Shown here: positions 9,576 to 18,840 of the stretch, one piece after another
Numbering within the stretch: position 1 is the stretch's first letter
Layout: each line of letters opens with the position of its first letter
Assembly (NCBI RefSeq): GCF_000293805.1
Contig: NZ_AMBZ01000002.1
Location: 271,001 to 335,000 of the forward strand
Direction of reading: 5' to 3'
Length of the DNA stretch: 64,000 nt
From: Paenibacillus alvei DSM 29
GTDB taxonomy: Bacteria; Bacillota; Bacilli; Paenibacillales; Paenibacillaceae
The notes under the pieces: model-generated
Told to the model about the DNA's origin: nothing
The model's database searches: none
Seen by the model: only the letters and a program-made list of their open reading frames with translations
Made by a program: the position numbers and the translations under genes

Positions 9576-10454
9576 TTATTTAGACTCTTCGCCAAAAATC
9601 TGTCGCTTCAATCGTTCTCCTGTAGGGGTAACAGCCAGTCCTCCGCGTGCTGTTTCCCTCATCGTGGACGGCATCGTCTGCCCAATGCGGAACATCGCTT
9701 CGATGACCTCATCGCAAGGGATTACACTTTCAACCCCCGCCAACGCCATATCTGCTGCAACCATCGCGATCGCAGCTCCCATAGCATTGCGCTTTACGCA
9801 TGGCACTTCTACAAGCCCGGCTACTGGATCGCAGACAAGCCCAAGCATATTCTTCAGCGCGATTGCCATCGCATGCGCCGATTGGCTAGGAGTTCCTCCG
9901 GCCAGTTCGGCAATCGCCGCCGCAGCCATGCCAGCTGCAGAACCAACCTCAGCCTGACAGCCGCCTGCCGCACCGCTGATCGATGCATTGTTCGCGACAA
10001 CGAGACCGAATGCACCAGATGTGAACAAGTATTCTACCATCTGTTCACGAGAAGGATTGAGCTTATCCTTTAAGGCAAATAACGTCCCTGGAACAACCCC
10101 CGCTGAACCTGCAGTCGGTGTTGCACAAATAAGCCCCATCGCGGCATTAACTTCATTCGTTGCCACTGCTTTACTAACAGCATCCAGTAATGTATCTCCA
10201 CAGAGAGACTTGCCGGATTGGATATACTGCTGCAGCTTCACTGCATCTCCTCCCGTAAGCCCGGAATGGGAACGAACACCAGCGAGACCACGCTCTACAG
10301 CCTGCTCCATCACATCCAAGTTGCGCATCATTTGCTCAATCACCTTTTCGCGCGAGCATTGGCGCACTTCCATTTCCTGCTCAATCATCACATCGGCGAT
10401 TTTGCACTGCCTTTCTTCAGTTATTGCGATTAATTCCGCCACATTGCGAAACAT
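9576..10454 (-). CDS. sdaAA: L-serine dehydratase, iron-sulfur-dependent, alpha subunit
   Basis: Catalytic subunit of the [4Fe-4S] L-serine deaminase converting L-serine to pyruvate and ammonia, 292 aa. Conserved Cys-bearing segments are seen: GGCQAEVGSAAGMAAAA and GLVCDPVAGLVEVPCVKRN, which hold cluster ligands in this family, plus the catalytic-domain motif TPTAGSAGVVPG. ATG at 10454 has AAGGAAGGAGGG upstream. It lies 28 bases after sdaAB and is translated from the same message, so the two form the heterodimeric Bacillus-type enzyme. Confidence 0.94.
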   Translation of the reverse strand: MFRNVAELIAITEERQCKIADVMIEQEMEVRQCSREKVIEQMMRNLDVMEQAVERGLAGVRSHSGLTGGDAVKLQQYIQSGKSLCGDTLLDAVSKAVATNEVNAAMGLICATPTAGSAGVVPGTLFALKDKLNPSREQMVEYLFTSGAFGLVVANNASISGAAGGCQAEVGSAAGMAAAAIAELAGGTPSQSAHAMAIALKNMLGLVCDPVAGLVEVPCVKRNAMGAAIAMVAADMALAGVESVIPCDEVIEAMFRIGQTMPSTMRETARGGLAVTPTGERLKRQIFGEESK

Positions 10455-10482
10455 AATTTACCCTCCTTCCTTACGATAAGCT

Positions 10483-11145
10483 TTAGTCTTCCATTCGAAG
10501 CACACGATTTACTCCAGGAAGTTCTCGAATCTGCTGCAGGATAGATTCTGCAATCGCCTCATCTGTCTCTATGACCATGAGCGCCATCTTGCCCTTCTCC
10601 TTGCGGCTTACTTCCATATGCCCGATATTGACCTGCTCCCCGCTCAAAATATTAGTGACACCTGCAATGACTCCATACCGATCATGGTTCATGACGAGAA
10701 TCGCAGGACACTGGCCCGACAGCTTCAATTTGAAACCGTCCAGCTCCGTAATTTCTACCTTCCCACCGCCAATCGAGATGCCGACTACCTCCATCTCATC
10801 GTGCTCATCAGACATCCGAATCTTAGCGGTATTCGGGTGCTCCGGCACGGCATCTTCTGGTGTAATGATGACTTCTATGCTTGCTTCTTCCGCATATTTC
10901 AACGAATCCGGCAGTCTTGCATCATTCGTATCATAATCGAGTACACCAGCAACAATCGCTACATCTGTTGCATGCCCCCGATAAGTTTCAGCGAATGAAC
11001 CGTATAGGGAAATGTGAACCCGCTTCGGCGGTCTGCCGAAAATACTGCGGGCCAATCGTCCAATCTTCGCCGCTCCCGCTGTATGCGAGCTGGATGGCCC
11101 CACCATGATTGGACCAATAATGTCAAAAACACTGCGATATTTCAT
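10483..11145 (-). CDS. sdaAB: L-serine dehydratase, iron-sulfur-dependent, beta subunit
   Basis: Small subunit of the split L-serine deaminase, 220 aa. The N-terminus carries the family hallmark IGPIMVGPSSSHTAGA (residues about 10-25). The C-terminal 75 residues form an ACT-type regulatory domain (KMALMVIETDEA...LPGVNRVLRME). ATG at 11145 has AAAGGGGG upstream. A promoter at 11325-11354 and a strong inverted repeat at 11220-11289 precede it, giving a leader of roughly 170 bases. Such a leader could control the operon, though its ligand is unknown. Confidence 0.94.
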   Translation of the reverse strand: MKYRSVFDIIGPIMVGPSSSHTAGAAKIGRLARSIFGRPPKRVHISLYGSFAETYRGHATDVAIVAGVLDYDTNDARLPDSLKYAEEASIEVIITPEDAVPEHPNTAKIRMSDEHDEMEVVGISIGGGKVEITELDGFKLKLSGQCPAILVMNHDRYGVIAGVTNILSGEQVNIGHMEVSRKEKGKMALMVIETDEAIAESILQQIRELPGVNRVLRMED

Positions 11146-11219
11146 CGCGCTTCCCCCTTTGTCGACATCCCCTTCTCATTGTGCACACGCTTGGTCACGA
11201 TATATCTGTACATACTCTC

Positions 11220-11289
11220 AGCGCATGAGCAGCAGGTTCGGAGACTTTTGGTAAGTTCTCTGATACTTCCCACCCGGCTGCTATGCGCT
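11220..11289 (-). other. Structured RNA candidate in the sdaAB leader
   Basis: The arms AGCGCATGAGCAGC (11220-11233) and GCTGCTATGCGCT (11277-11289) are complementary over 13 base pairs with one bulge. The 43-base interior holds a second possible pairing (GGT..AAGT with ACTTACC). The fold lies between the promoter and the sdaAB start. No U tract follows, so it is not a simple terminator. It is not T-box, glycine or TPP by inspection. Confidence 0.4.
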
Positions 11290-11324
11290 TCGATAACTGT
11301 CGTATCTATTCGTGTCAGGATTCG

Positions 11325-11354
11325 ATTATACTTTTATATTGTACGCAATCGCAA
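11325..11354 (-). promoter_or_regulatory. Sigma-A promoter of sdaAB-sdaAA
   Basis: On the minus strand TTGCGA (11349-11354) and TATAAT (11325-11330) are separated by 18 bases. The rest of the 415-base gap 11146-11560 holds the leader fold and otherwise nothing I can assign. Confidence 0.6.
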
Positions 11355-11560
11355 TCGCTTTCTCTACGGCTAAAGTCGTCCAACACGTTTTTGTGCAATC
11401 CCATCCTAGCAGGGCTTGAGCAGGATGACAACCCTGCAGCAATATTATTTTCCTGTAATATGATGTAAGCTACTATTCATTATTCATTCAAATCTTCTTA
11501 CGATGATTGCATATAAGCAAAATGGAGCTTCAAAATGCTTTTGAATCCATTGAGCTGAAA

Positions 11561-12496
11561 CTATAGGATACGATCCCCGAGCAATGTTCCGATCAGATCG
11601 AGTGCAAGTCTTGCCGTGCGGTTATCCGTATCCAGCGAAGGATTCACCTCCACGAACTCTGCAGATGTTACGATGCCGGATTCATGAAGCAACTCTAACG
11701 CAAGATGGGCTTCCCGATAGCTGACTCCGCCTCGCACAGGCGTACCTGTACCAGGCGCCTCAATCGGATCAAGACTGTCTACGTCAAAACTTAAATGAAC
11801 ACCGTCTGTGCCGTCGCTTGCTATTCGGATAGCCTCCTGCATCACATGAAGCATCCCATAGCGATCGATATCGTGCATTGTGAAACAGGCGATCCCCTGC
11901 TCACGAATATAAGAACGCTCTCCAGGATCTAAATCGCGAGATCCTACTAGCACAACATTTTTCGGATCTAAATGATTGCCCGGCCATTTCCATTGGCCAT
12001 CGGTCAAGCTTCCACGGCCTAAAGCAACAGCTAATGACATTCCGTGCACATTTCCTGACGGACTTGTATCTTCCGTGTTCAAATCAGCGTGTGCGTCGAA
12101 CCAGATCACGCCAAGCTTGTGATATTGCTGTGTAAGTCCCCCTAAAGTTCCAATCGCAATTGCATGATCCCCGCCCAACACAAGCGGGAAACGCCCTGAT
12201 TCTACAACTGCCTGAACCTGCTCAGCAAGAGCGTCACTCATGGCAATGACCTCTGGCACATACTTTGCCTTCCCTGCAGTGACGGACGACGCTGGCGCCT
12301 CTGCTTTGGCAGCAGCTATACAGTTCACTTCCCGCTCCTCGTCTACTGCAAGTCCTAATTGATTAAGATGCCGAACAAGCCCAGACTGCATCAGGCATTC
12401 AGGGCCACGCTCCGCGCCTCGTCTTCCAGCTCCTAGACCAAATGGTACTTGAATAATAGATAATGGTACATTCATCTGTCTCTCTTGTGATGTCAT
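11561..12496 (-). CDS. rocF: Arginase
   Basis: Binuclear Mn2+ enzyme of arginine breakdown, L-arginine to ornithine and urea, 311 aa. Metal ligands are visible: GGDHAIAIG with His111, DAHADLN with Asp134, His136 and Asp138, and SFDVDSLDP (236-244) with Asp238 and Asp240. The C-terminal EFVEVNP strand also fits the family. ATG at 12496 has GAAGGGAGCG upstream. It is followed downstream in the same direction by nothing related, and preceded by the ornithine aminotransferase gene 166 bases away, so the pair takes arginine to glutamate semialdehyde. No sigma-54 type -24/-12 element is seen. Confidence 0.94.
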   Translation of the reverse strand: MTSQERQMNVPLSIIQVPFGLGAGRRGAERGPECLMQSGLVRHLNQLGLAVDEEREVNCIAAAKAEAPASSVTAGKAKYVPEVIAMSDALAEQVQAVVESGRFPLVLGGDHAIAIGTLGGLTQQYHKLGVIWFDAHADLNTEDTSPSGNVHGMSLAVALGRGSLTDGQWKWPGNHLDPKNVVLVGSRDLDPGERSYIREQGIACFTMHDIDRYGMLHVMQEAIRIASDGTDGVHLSFDVDSLDPIEAPGTGTPVRGGVSYREAHLALELLHESGIVTSAEFVEVNPSLDTDNRTARLALDLIGTLLGDRIL

Positions 12497-12662
12497 ACTG
12501 ATCGCTCCCTTCGATATGACAATTCCGACAAATTCACCTGCTCCTCTATCTATGCTGCTTTATACCCTAGTCGATTGCCTTCAATTTTTAAATTTATAGG
12601 GGTGACTACATCTCTACATTACGCTTATATATCCGGCTTTCAAATACCTCATCTGTAAAATG

Positions 12663-13871
12663 TCACGTAGTTGTCGCTCTAACAGTCAACACGCTGCGGA
12701 TTCGTTCAATCGCCCAATCCAACTGCTCCTCCGTAATAACTAACGGTGGAGCGAAACGAATTACTGTTCCGTGAGTTTCCTTACATAGCAGTCCTAGGCG
12801 CATGAGGGCTTCACAATACAAGCGAGCGTCCTCTGTCAGCTCCATCCCAATGAGCAAGCCACGGCCGCGGATCTCCTTCACGATTGAACTGGAGATACCA
12901 GTCAGCTTCTTCTGGAAGTAAGCTCCCATCCGATCAGCTCGCTCTGCCATTTCCTCCTCTTCAAGCACGGTAAGTGCAGCAGAAGCAACCGCACAGGCAA
13001 GTGGATTGCCGCCGAAGGTGGAGCCGTGCGAACCGGGCTCGAACACAGATAAAATCGGTTCATCTGCCGCGACGGCCGATATCGGAAGCACTCCGCCGCC
13101 AAGCGCTTTGCCCATAATGTACATATCCGGCACTACCTGCTCCCAATCGCAAGCGAACCGTCTTCCCGTGCGGCCGAATCCGGTTTGAATCTCATCTGCA
13201 ATGAACAGCACATTATGGCGAGTACAAATTTCACGGACTTTGCGCAAATAGCCCACGGGCGGCATGACAATTCCATTCTCCCCCTGAATCGGTTCCACAA
13301 GGAATGCAGCCGTATTGGCTGTTATGGCACCCTCCAACGCTTCGGCATCGCCGTATGGGATAATCGTGAAGCCTGGTGTGAATGGTCCGAAGTCGTCTTT
13401 GTATTCTTCACTAGAGGAGAACGAAGTGACTGTAATCGTTCGACCATGGAAGTTGCCTTCACATACGATAATATTCGCTTGATCATGCGGTACGCCCTTT
13501 TGTCTATACGCCCAGCGCCGAGCTGCCTTAAGAGCAGTTTCAACAGCCTCTGCCCCCGTGTTCATCGGCAGTATCTTGGACTTGCCCGTATATGCAGCAA
13601 GCTGCTCGCTTAATCGTGACAACGGCTCGCTGTGAAAGGCACGCGAGCAGAGCGTCAATTGATTGGCTTGATCCACAAGTGCTTCTATCAGCTTCGGGTG
13701 GCGATGTCCATGGTTCAAGGCCGAGTAAGCGCTTAACATATCCATATAGCGGCGCCCCTCCGGATCCTCAACCCATATTCCCTCCGCCTTCGAAATGACG
13801 ACAGGAAGCGGATGATAGTTCCTCGCTCCGAATCGTTCCGCTGTCTGAATAATTTCCTCTGACCGTTTCAT
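12663..13871 (-). CDS. rocD: Ornithine aminotransferase
   Basis: PLP-dependent class III aminotransferase converting ornithine and 2-oxoglutarate to glutamate semialdehyde and glutamate, 402 aa. It shows [17 protein letters not shown] (residues about 104-120, cofactor phosphate), the [13 protein letters not shown] motif with Asp226, and the Schiff-base Lys255 in MGKALGGG. The early [13 protein letters not shown] segment and the length match RocD. ATG at 13871 has GAGGAGG upstream. It is first of the rocD-rocF pair and functionally linked to arginase. Confidence 0.94.
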   Translation of the reverse strand: MKRSEEIIQTAERFGARNYHPLPVVISKAEGIWVEDPEGRRYMDMLSAYSALNHGHRHPKLIEALVDQANQLTLCSRAFHSEPLSRLSEQLAAYTGKSKILPMNTGAEAVETALKAARRWAYRQKGVPHDQANIIVCEGNFHGRTITVTSFSSSEEYKDDFGPFTPGFTIIPYGDAEALEGAITANTAAFLVEPIQGENGIVMPPVGYLRKVREICTRHNVLFIADEIQTGFGRTGRRFACDWEQVVPDMYIMGKALGGGVLPISAVAADEPILSVFEPGSHGSTFGGNPLACAVASAALTVLEEEEMAERADRMGAYFQKKLTGISSSIVKEIRGRGLLIGMELTEDARLYCEALMRLGLLCKETHGTVIRFAPPLVITEEQLDWAIERIRSVLTVRATTT

Positions 13872-14029
13872 GTTCCGTCCTCCTCTGTCCTCAATTACGT
13901 TACTTCCCTACATCCTATTCCACAAGGGGTGTACACTCTCCTTTTCTTTAGCAGAAAAAATTCCCATGATATTCCTTCTACCGGAACAGCTGGGAACCCT
14001 TCTGCATAAGACTTATTTACGATAATTTA

Positions 14030-15247
14030 TCAAGATGCCGACATCTCAGTGTCTTGCTTGTGCTTGGCTGCCGAGTCAAATGAATGAAACACGCCATAGA
14101 AAAGAATAAATAGCGACAGCCCGCTGAATATAAGCACCATGTAAGGCAAGCCGATTGTATCTAAACTAAACCCTGCAGCGAGAAGCACAACTTGGAACAG
14201 GACTCTGTCCAGCATTGTGCGAAATGAGAAAAATCGACCGTGCAGTTCCTTCGGAATCGACTTTTGGAAATAGGTTGACAGCAGCGGGAAGAAGAATCCT
14301 GCAGCCAAACCAAATAGAGCAAACGCCACAATCGTCATCCACTTCACATGAGCAAAGAACAACAGCGCTTGTGCGCCTGCGATAATGAATGAGAGGGTAA
14401 ATAATTGCTTGAGCAGATCACGCTGCCCGGAAATGCGCTTCACGAAGAATGCGGCCAATATAAAGGCAATGCCTTCTGCGGCATAGAGCCAGCCCTTAAT
14501 TTGCGAATCTTGATGCATTTCACTAATATTGATGACCATCAAGTTGAAGCTTCCAATGAAGAACCCCGGAATAATAGACAAGCCTAGCGCCGTAAGGGCA
14601 ACCGGCATCCCCTTCAGCATAGGAACAATCTCCTTGAACCCACCGCCTTGCTTCTCCTTGCGGTTCAGATTGCATTTCTGTTCTCCCCCTTCATCGATAT
14701 CGAGGAAGTAAGTGGAGACAAGGAGAAGTCCATAAGCAACCAATGAAGCGGTATATAAGGCAGACAAGCTCATGACAGAGAGCATCATTCCAGCTGCAAC
14801 CGTTCCGATGATGCGGGCAATTGTAGAGGCGTTCATATGAATCCCGTTCAATGCGATCAGATCTTTGTCCTGTACGATTAACGGGATGACCGACTGTAGG
14901 GCCGGGAAGTAAAAAGCAGCCGATATTTGCAAGCAAATCGCGAATAAAATCATCCACCAAACCGAGCTTTGCGCAATGGCGAGAAACATAAAGCATACAC
15001 TCGCCATCCGTCCAATGCCCGCCCATATGAGGACATTCTTTTTCCGATGTGAATCAATTACCTTGCCTGCATAGGGGCCGATAAGCACACCTGCCAGCAG
15101 ACCTGTAAATAAGATCAAAGACTTCATGAAATCTGACGGCACATGATGCTGCATAAATTCCAGATTCGCGATAATGGATGTCCAAAGTCCAAGCCCAGCA
15201 ACAAATTCGCCGCAGAGCACGATCCATACGTTACGATTGCTCCACAA
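14030..15247 (-). CDS. MFS transporter (macrolide-efflux-like)
   Basis: Twelve-helix major facilitator protein, about 405 aa, likely an exporter. The N-terminal half shows helix 1 (WIVLCGEFVAGLGLWTS), the A-loop region GPYAGKVIDSHRKK and a Phe/Pro pair (AAFYFPALQSVIP) typical of MefA-like proteins. I prefer the TTG at 15247, which has GGAGGG eight bases upstream. An in-frame ATG at 15277 lacks a ribosome site. The C-terminus is short and charged. The substrate cannot be told, and no regulator sits beside it. Confidence 0.8.
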   Translation of the reverse strand: MWSNRNVWIVLCGEFVAGLGLWTSIIANLEFMQHHVPSDFMKSLILFTGLLAGVLIGPYAGKVIDSHRKKNVLIWAGIGRMASVCFMFLAIAQSSVWWMILFAICLQISAAFYFPALQSVIPLIVQDKDLIALNGIHMNASTIARIIGTVAAGMMLSVMSLSALYTASLVAYGLLLVSTYFLDIDEGGEQKCNLNRKEKQGGGFKEIVPMLKGMPVALTALGLSIIPGFFIGSFNLMVINISEMHQDSQIKGWLYAAEGIAFILAAFFVKRISGQRDLLKQLFTLSFIIAGAQALLFFAHVKWMTIVAFALFGLAAGFFFPLLSTYFQKSIPKELHGRFFSFRTMLDRVLFQVVLLAAGFSLDTIGLPYMVLIFSGLSLFILFYGVFHSFDSAAKHKQDTEMSAS

Positions 15248-15330
15248 AAGAGATTCCCTCCGATAATCATATGTCATAATTGGTAGAGTAAATATAGGAA
15301 TTGGAAAATGAAGGGGAAATAAGCGGGCAA

Positions 15331-15359
15331 AAAAAGCTGCTTGGCAAAGCCAAACAGCT
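15331..15359 (-). terminator. Intrinsic terminator after the siderophore ATPase gene
   Basis: Minus-strand hairpin AGCTGTTTGGC-ttt-GCCAAGCAGCT followed directly by a run of seven T, about 50 bases past the stop at 15407. Confidence 0.8.
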
Positions 15360-15406
15360 CCTATTATGATTCCCGTTCACTTCATAGTGGGTTATATTAG
15401 CTTCCT

Positions 15407-16261
15407 TTACACAGCATTCGATTGCAGCAGTGTGTTCGCTACACAATCATCCTTGCGCTCGCACCGTTCACCACAAACGCGCCCCTTGCCGCGCGGCACG
15501 CACATTGGCGTTCCAAACAGCGGGTCATCGCACACGATACATTCCATACAGAATACGTCTCTTACCATGTCAACCGTAAGCACACCTTCCGGAGCCCCTT
15601 GCGAATGGATCCCCTTGTTGCGCACCGCTATAATATGATCAGCATAACGGCATGCGAGATTCAAGTCATGAAGAACCATCACGATGGTACGGCCTTCATT
15701 CCGATTCAAATCGTACAGCAAGTCGAGTATCTCAATTTGATGGCTCAAGTCCAAATACGTCGTGGGTTCATCCAACAGGACAATGTCCGTATTTTGCGCA
15801 AGCGTCATTGCGATCCAAGCTCGTTGTCGCTGACCGCCAGACAAGGCATCTACTGGCCGATCAGCCAAGTTCTCAAGACCTGTCACCTTCAATGCATGGC
15901 GCACAAGCCGTTCATCCTCTTCTGACCACTGCTTCAGCCACGTCTGATACGGATAACGTCCTTGCTTCACAAGCTGATGCACTGTCAGGCCTTCCGGAGC
16001 TGATGGTCCTTGAGGCAAGATCGCCATCTTACGCGCAACTTCCCTCGTTGCCGTACGATGAATATCCTTGCCATCCAGCAGGACTGTTCCACGATTCGGC
16101 TTCAGCAAACGGGCGAGCGAGCGGAGCAGTGTCGACTTGCCGCATCCGTTGCTGCCAATCAGCACCGTAATCTTTCCTTCAGGTATACTAACCGTTAAAT
16201 CTTCTATTATAGAGGTTTCCCCATACGATAACGTAAGAGATCGTGTGTTCAATACAGACAT
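15407..16261 (-). CDS. Siderophore-type ABC transporter ATPase (YusV/FecE family) with Cys-rich tail
   Basis: Cytoplasmic ATPase of a ferric-siderophore or heme importer, 284 aa. Walker A is GSNGCGKST (36-44), signature LSGGQRQR (140-147), Walker B ends DEP near 164-166, with H-loop His199. The family's ending [10 protein letters not shown] is present, but it lies in a stretch with seven cysteines (239, 242, 245, 255, 264, 268, 274), far more than usual. No permease or binding protein is adjacent, so like B. subtilis YusV it may serve several siderophore permeases. A Fur-like box lies 24 bases upstream. ATG at 16261 follows CAGGAGG. Confidence 0.88.
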   Translation of the reverse strand: MSVLNTRSLTLSYGETSIIEDLTVSIPEGKITVLIGSNGCGKSTLLRSLARLLKPNRGTVLLDGKDIHRTATREVARKMAILPQGPSAPEGLTVHQLVKQGRYPYQTWLKQWSEEDERLVRHALKVTGLENLADRPVDALSGGQRQRAWIAMTLAQNTDIVLLDEPTTYLDLSHQIEILDLLYDLNRNEGRTIVMVLHDLNLACRYADHIIAVRNKGIHSQGAPEGVLTVDMVRDVFCMECIVCDDPLFGTPMCVPRGKGRVCGERCERKDDCVANTLLQSNAV

Positions 16262-16284
16262 GATCGTTCCTCCTGCATTCCATG

Positions 16285-16303
16285 GATAATGAAAATCGTT
16301 CTC
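16285..16303 (-). promoter_or_regulatory. Fur box upstream of the siderophore ATPase
   Basis: The 19 bases GATAATGAAAATCGTTCTC match the consensus GATAATGATAATCATTATC at 16 of 19 positions. The site is 24 bases before the start codon, suited to iron repression. Confidence 0.65.
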
Positions 16304-16383
16304 AAAAGGAGTTCTCCCTAATCATGCCACAAACCACACATAGAGTCAATCTATTCCATCCGCTACCGTAAAGCCAATATGGC

Positions 16384-17895
16384 TTACAGAAGCGGTGAAA
16401 ATAAGCGTGCTGCTGACTCAAGGAAGCGTGTTAACACTTTTTTGCGAGCGAACTGTTCCTCCACGATAGGAGCAGCGGATTGAAGATCCAGCTCGAACTC
16501 CTCTACGAGTTGTTGAACACTCTCTGTACGCAGCAGCAGTGCATTGACCTCAAAGTTCAAATGAAAGCTGCGCATATCCATATTCGCAGTTCCGATCGTT
16601 GCCATCTTTCCATCTACAATAATAAGCTTCGAATGAAGAAATCCCTTTTCATACTCGTAAATGCGTACTCCTGCTTCCATAAGTCCAGGGAAGTAGGAAT
16701 GCGACGCAAGAAATGGCAGCCACTTATCCGGCTTTGCCGGGAACAGCAGCTTAACGTCGACGCCAGACAACGCTGCAACACGCAGCGCTGTAAAAATATC
16801 CTCATCCGGGATAAAGTAAGGCGTCGCGATCCAAATTGATTTTTTCGCCGAGGTCACCATGGAAAAGAATACATTCTTCATCGTCTTGAATTCTTGATCC
16901 GGGCCGCTTGCAATCATCTGCACAGCTCCTGAGGCTGACTCAGTGGGCTTCGGCATCAAATATTCCGGATCATACAGCTTGCGCCCTGTCGTATGTGCCC
17001 AATCCTGCAGAAATATGATCTGAAGTGTCTTAACAGCTTCTCCCCGTACAATCATATGGGTATCGCGCCAGAAGCCATAGGTCTTGCTGCGGCTTAAATA
17101 CTCATCTCCTACATTCAGACCGCCAATGAAAGCTACATTGCCATCAACAACTACGATTTTGCGGTGGTTCCGATAATTCACTCGATTCGAGAACAATGGA
17201 AATTTCACACCGCCGAATACAGCGACTTCAACCCCTGCACTGCGCAAATCAGCCAGAAACATCTTCGGCAGATGCATACTTCCAACTGCATCTACCATGA
17301 AGCGCACCTTGACTCCCGCAGCCGCCTTGTCAATCAAAACCCGCTTAATCGTTCTTCCAATCTCGTCATCCCGGTATATGTAATATTCCATATGAATATG
17401 ATGTCTTGCTTTATTCAATTCCGTAAGCAGTGCAGAGAATGTCTCTTCTCCATTATTCAAAATCCGCGTATCGGTGCCGAATGAGATTGGGCTCTTGCTC
17501 AGACGGCTCGTCAGCCGCAGCAACTGGCGTTCATCAGGATTAAAGGTGGAAAAAACCTGCTCCCTGCGTGTCAGCGATTCATTATCAATGAAGGCATACG
17601 CCTGTCGGTCTTGAACAGCCTTGCGGGCATAGCGTCGGCGTTTGCGATAGTTTTGGCCGAATAGCATATAAAAAATAAATCCGACAACTGGAACGAGTGC
17701 CAGCACGAGTATCCAGGCAACCGTACTGGAAGGATGCCGATTCTCCATAAAAATAATGACGGCAAGCGTAATGACCGCAAATGTCGTCATAATGCTTAGC
17801 GATGTCGCAATGGTATGACCGAACGTATCGTTCACATACAGCCCAAGCGTCATCAATAAGATAATAAATAACCCAACCTGCAACGCTCTCCTCAT
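16384..17895 (-). CDS. cls: Cardiolipin synthase
   Basis: Membrane phospholipase-D-type enzyme that joins two phosphatidylglycerols to cardiolipin, about 503 aa. Two N-terminal transmembrane segments and a short Arg-rich loop (QNYRKRRRYARK) precede two PLDc domains. The HKD motifs are HRKIVVVDG (His at about 244 in this numbering) and HSKLIIVDG (His about 421). The start is ATG at 17895, nine bases after GGGGG. An in-frame GTG at 17934 has no ribosome site. The length fits Bacillus ClsA-type proteins. It is transcribed alone, divergently from the TetR gene. Confidence 0.92.
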   Translation of the reverse strand: MRRALQVGLFIILLMTLGLYVNDTFGHTIATSLSIMTTFAVITLAVIIFMENRHPSSTVAWILVLALVPVVGFIFYMLFGQNYRKRRRYARKAVQDRQAYAFIDNESLTRREQVFSTFNPDERQLLRLTSRLSKSPISFGTDTRILNNGEETFSALLTELNKARHHIHMEYYIYRDDEIGRTIKRVLIDKAAAGVKVRFMVDAVGSMHLPKMFLADLRSAGVEVAVFGGVKFPLFSNRVNYRNHRKIVVVDGNVAFIGGLNVGDEYLSRSKTYGFWRDTHMIVRGEAVKTLQIIFLQDWAHTTGRKLYDPEYLMPKPTESASGAVQMIASGPDQEFKTMKNVFFSMVTSAKKSIWIATPYFIPDEDIFTALRVAALSGVDVKLLFPAKPDKWLPFLASHSYFPGLMEAGVRIYEYEKGFLHSKLIIVDGKMATIGTANMDMRSFHLNFEVNALLLRTESVQQLVEEFELDLQSAAPIVEEQFARKKVLTRFLESAARLFSPLL

Positions 17896-18070
17896 CCGCA
17901 CTTTCCCCCATTTTTTATATTTCTGTATCTTCACACTTCGTTTCTATATATTCACTACGTACTTGCCGACCGTATGTATCATCTGTAAGCTTTTTTATGC
18001 AATTTGTTCGATAGGAAGAACGATCCATATTGAAATACTATACCCGAAATCCCCATATTCAAATATGTCA

Positions 18071-18100
18071 TTGACAACGATTTCAACCCTGTGACATAAT
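18071..18100 (+). promoter_or_regulatory. Sigma-A promoter of the TetR-family gene
   Basis: TTGACA at 18071-18076 and CATAAT at 18095-18100 with an 18-base spacer, about 55 bases before the start codon. A short palindrome (TTCGTCGAACGAA, 18101-18113) directly abuts the -10 element and could be the regulator's own operator. Confidence 0.6.
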
Positions 18101-18155
18101 TTCGTCGAACGAACGATAGGTAGTTATGGAACAGCGAAGAATGGAGGGTTTCCCT

Positions 18156-18740
18156 TTGACTGCCAACCGCATTCAACTTATCGCTCTATCCCATTTTGCC
18201 AAATATGGCTATGCCGGAACGTCCATGTCCCATATTGCTGAGGAAGTCGGCATTAAGAAACCATCCATCTATGCGCATTATAAGAGCAAGGAGGATCTGT
18301 TCCTGCACGTTCTGCAATCTGTATTTGTCGACGAGCTGAACTGGATTACAGACTTCTTCCATAAGCACGAGCAACTGCCGTTGTATGACCAATTGAAGCT
18401 GCTGCTCAAATCATACCGTCATCGCTATAACCAGTATGATGTACTCAAGTTCATGCTTCGAGTCGCCTTTTTCCCGCCGCCATCGCTTCGAGAGCCTGTT
18501 CTTGAGCGCATGCATGCCTTTGTCGAGAAGCTGGAAAAAGGACTCGTCCCCCGTATGGCACAAGCGCTTCGCTCGCAAGAAATTTGCGGCGTTCATCCTG
18601 AACAGGCGGCCAAGGCGTTCATTTCCATATTGGACGGGCTTTTCGTACAGTTGCTGTATGGCGGAATTGATCGGTTTGAAAGTAATTTGGAGGCCGCGTG
18701 GACGATTTATTGGCGGGGCATTACATGTAGGCCCATATAG
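18156..18740 (+). CDS. TetR/AcrR family transcriptional regulator
   Basis: One-component DNA-binding repressor, about 195 aa. The N-terminal helix-turn-helix is clear (ALSHFAKYGYAGTSMSHIAEEVGIKKPSIYAHYKSKEDLF), and the C-terminal part is all-helical ligand and dimer domain. I chose TTG at 18156, which has GGAGGG seven bases upstream. The in-frame ATG at 18126 has none. It stands alone between cls (divergent) and the TorD-like gene (convergent), so its targets are probably elsewhere or itself. Confidence 0.88.
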   Translation: MTANRIQLIALSHFAKYGYAGTSMSHIAEEVGIKKPSIYAHYKSKEDLFLHVLQSVFVDELNWITDFFHKHEQLPLYDQLKLLLKSYRHRYNQYDVLKFMLRVAFFPPPSLREPVLERMHAFVEKLEKGLVPRMAQALRSQEICGVHPEQAAKAFISILDGLFVQLLYGGIDRFESNLEAAWTIYWRGITCRPI

Positions 18741-18747
18741 AGAAGAA

Positions 18748-18775
18748 AGGGACCTTTGTATAGAAAGGTCCCTTG
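18748..18775. terminator. Perfect 11-bp hairpin between convergent genes
   Basis: AAGGGACCTTT-gtatag-AAAGGTCCCTT lies just past the TetR stop and before the TorD-like stop on the other strand. Neither side has a clear U tract, so it is a weak or factor-assisted terminator or a protective hairpin. Confidence 0.4.
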
Positions 18776-18840
18776 TCATGTACATTTGCATCGCGTTTTC
18801 GTTCTATTTTACTGCACCGGTTCGAGTACAGAATGTACAA

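Noticed and set aside
11561-13871. Sigma-54 (SigL) control of rocF and rocD as in B. subtilis
   Set aside because: No TGGCAC-N5-TTGCA type -24/-12 element was found upstream of either gene.
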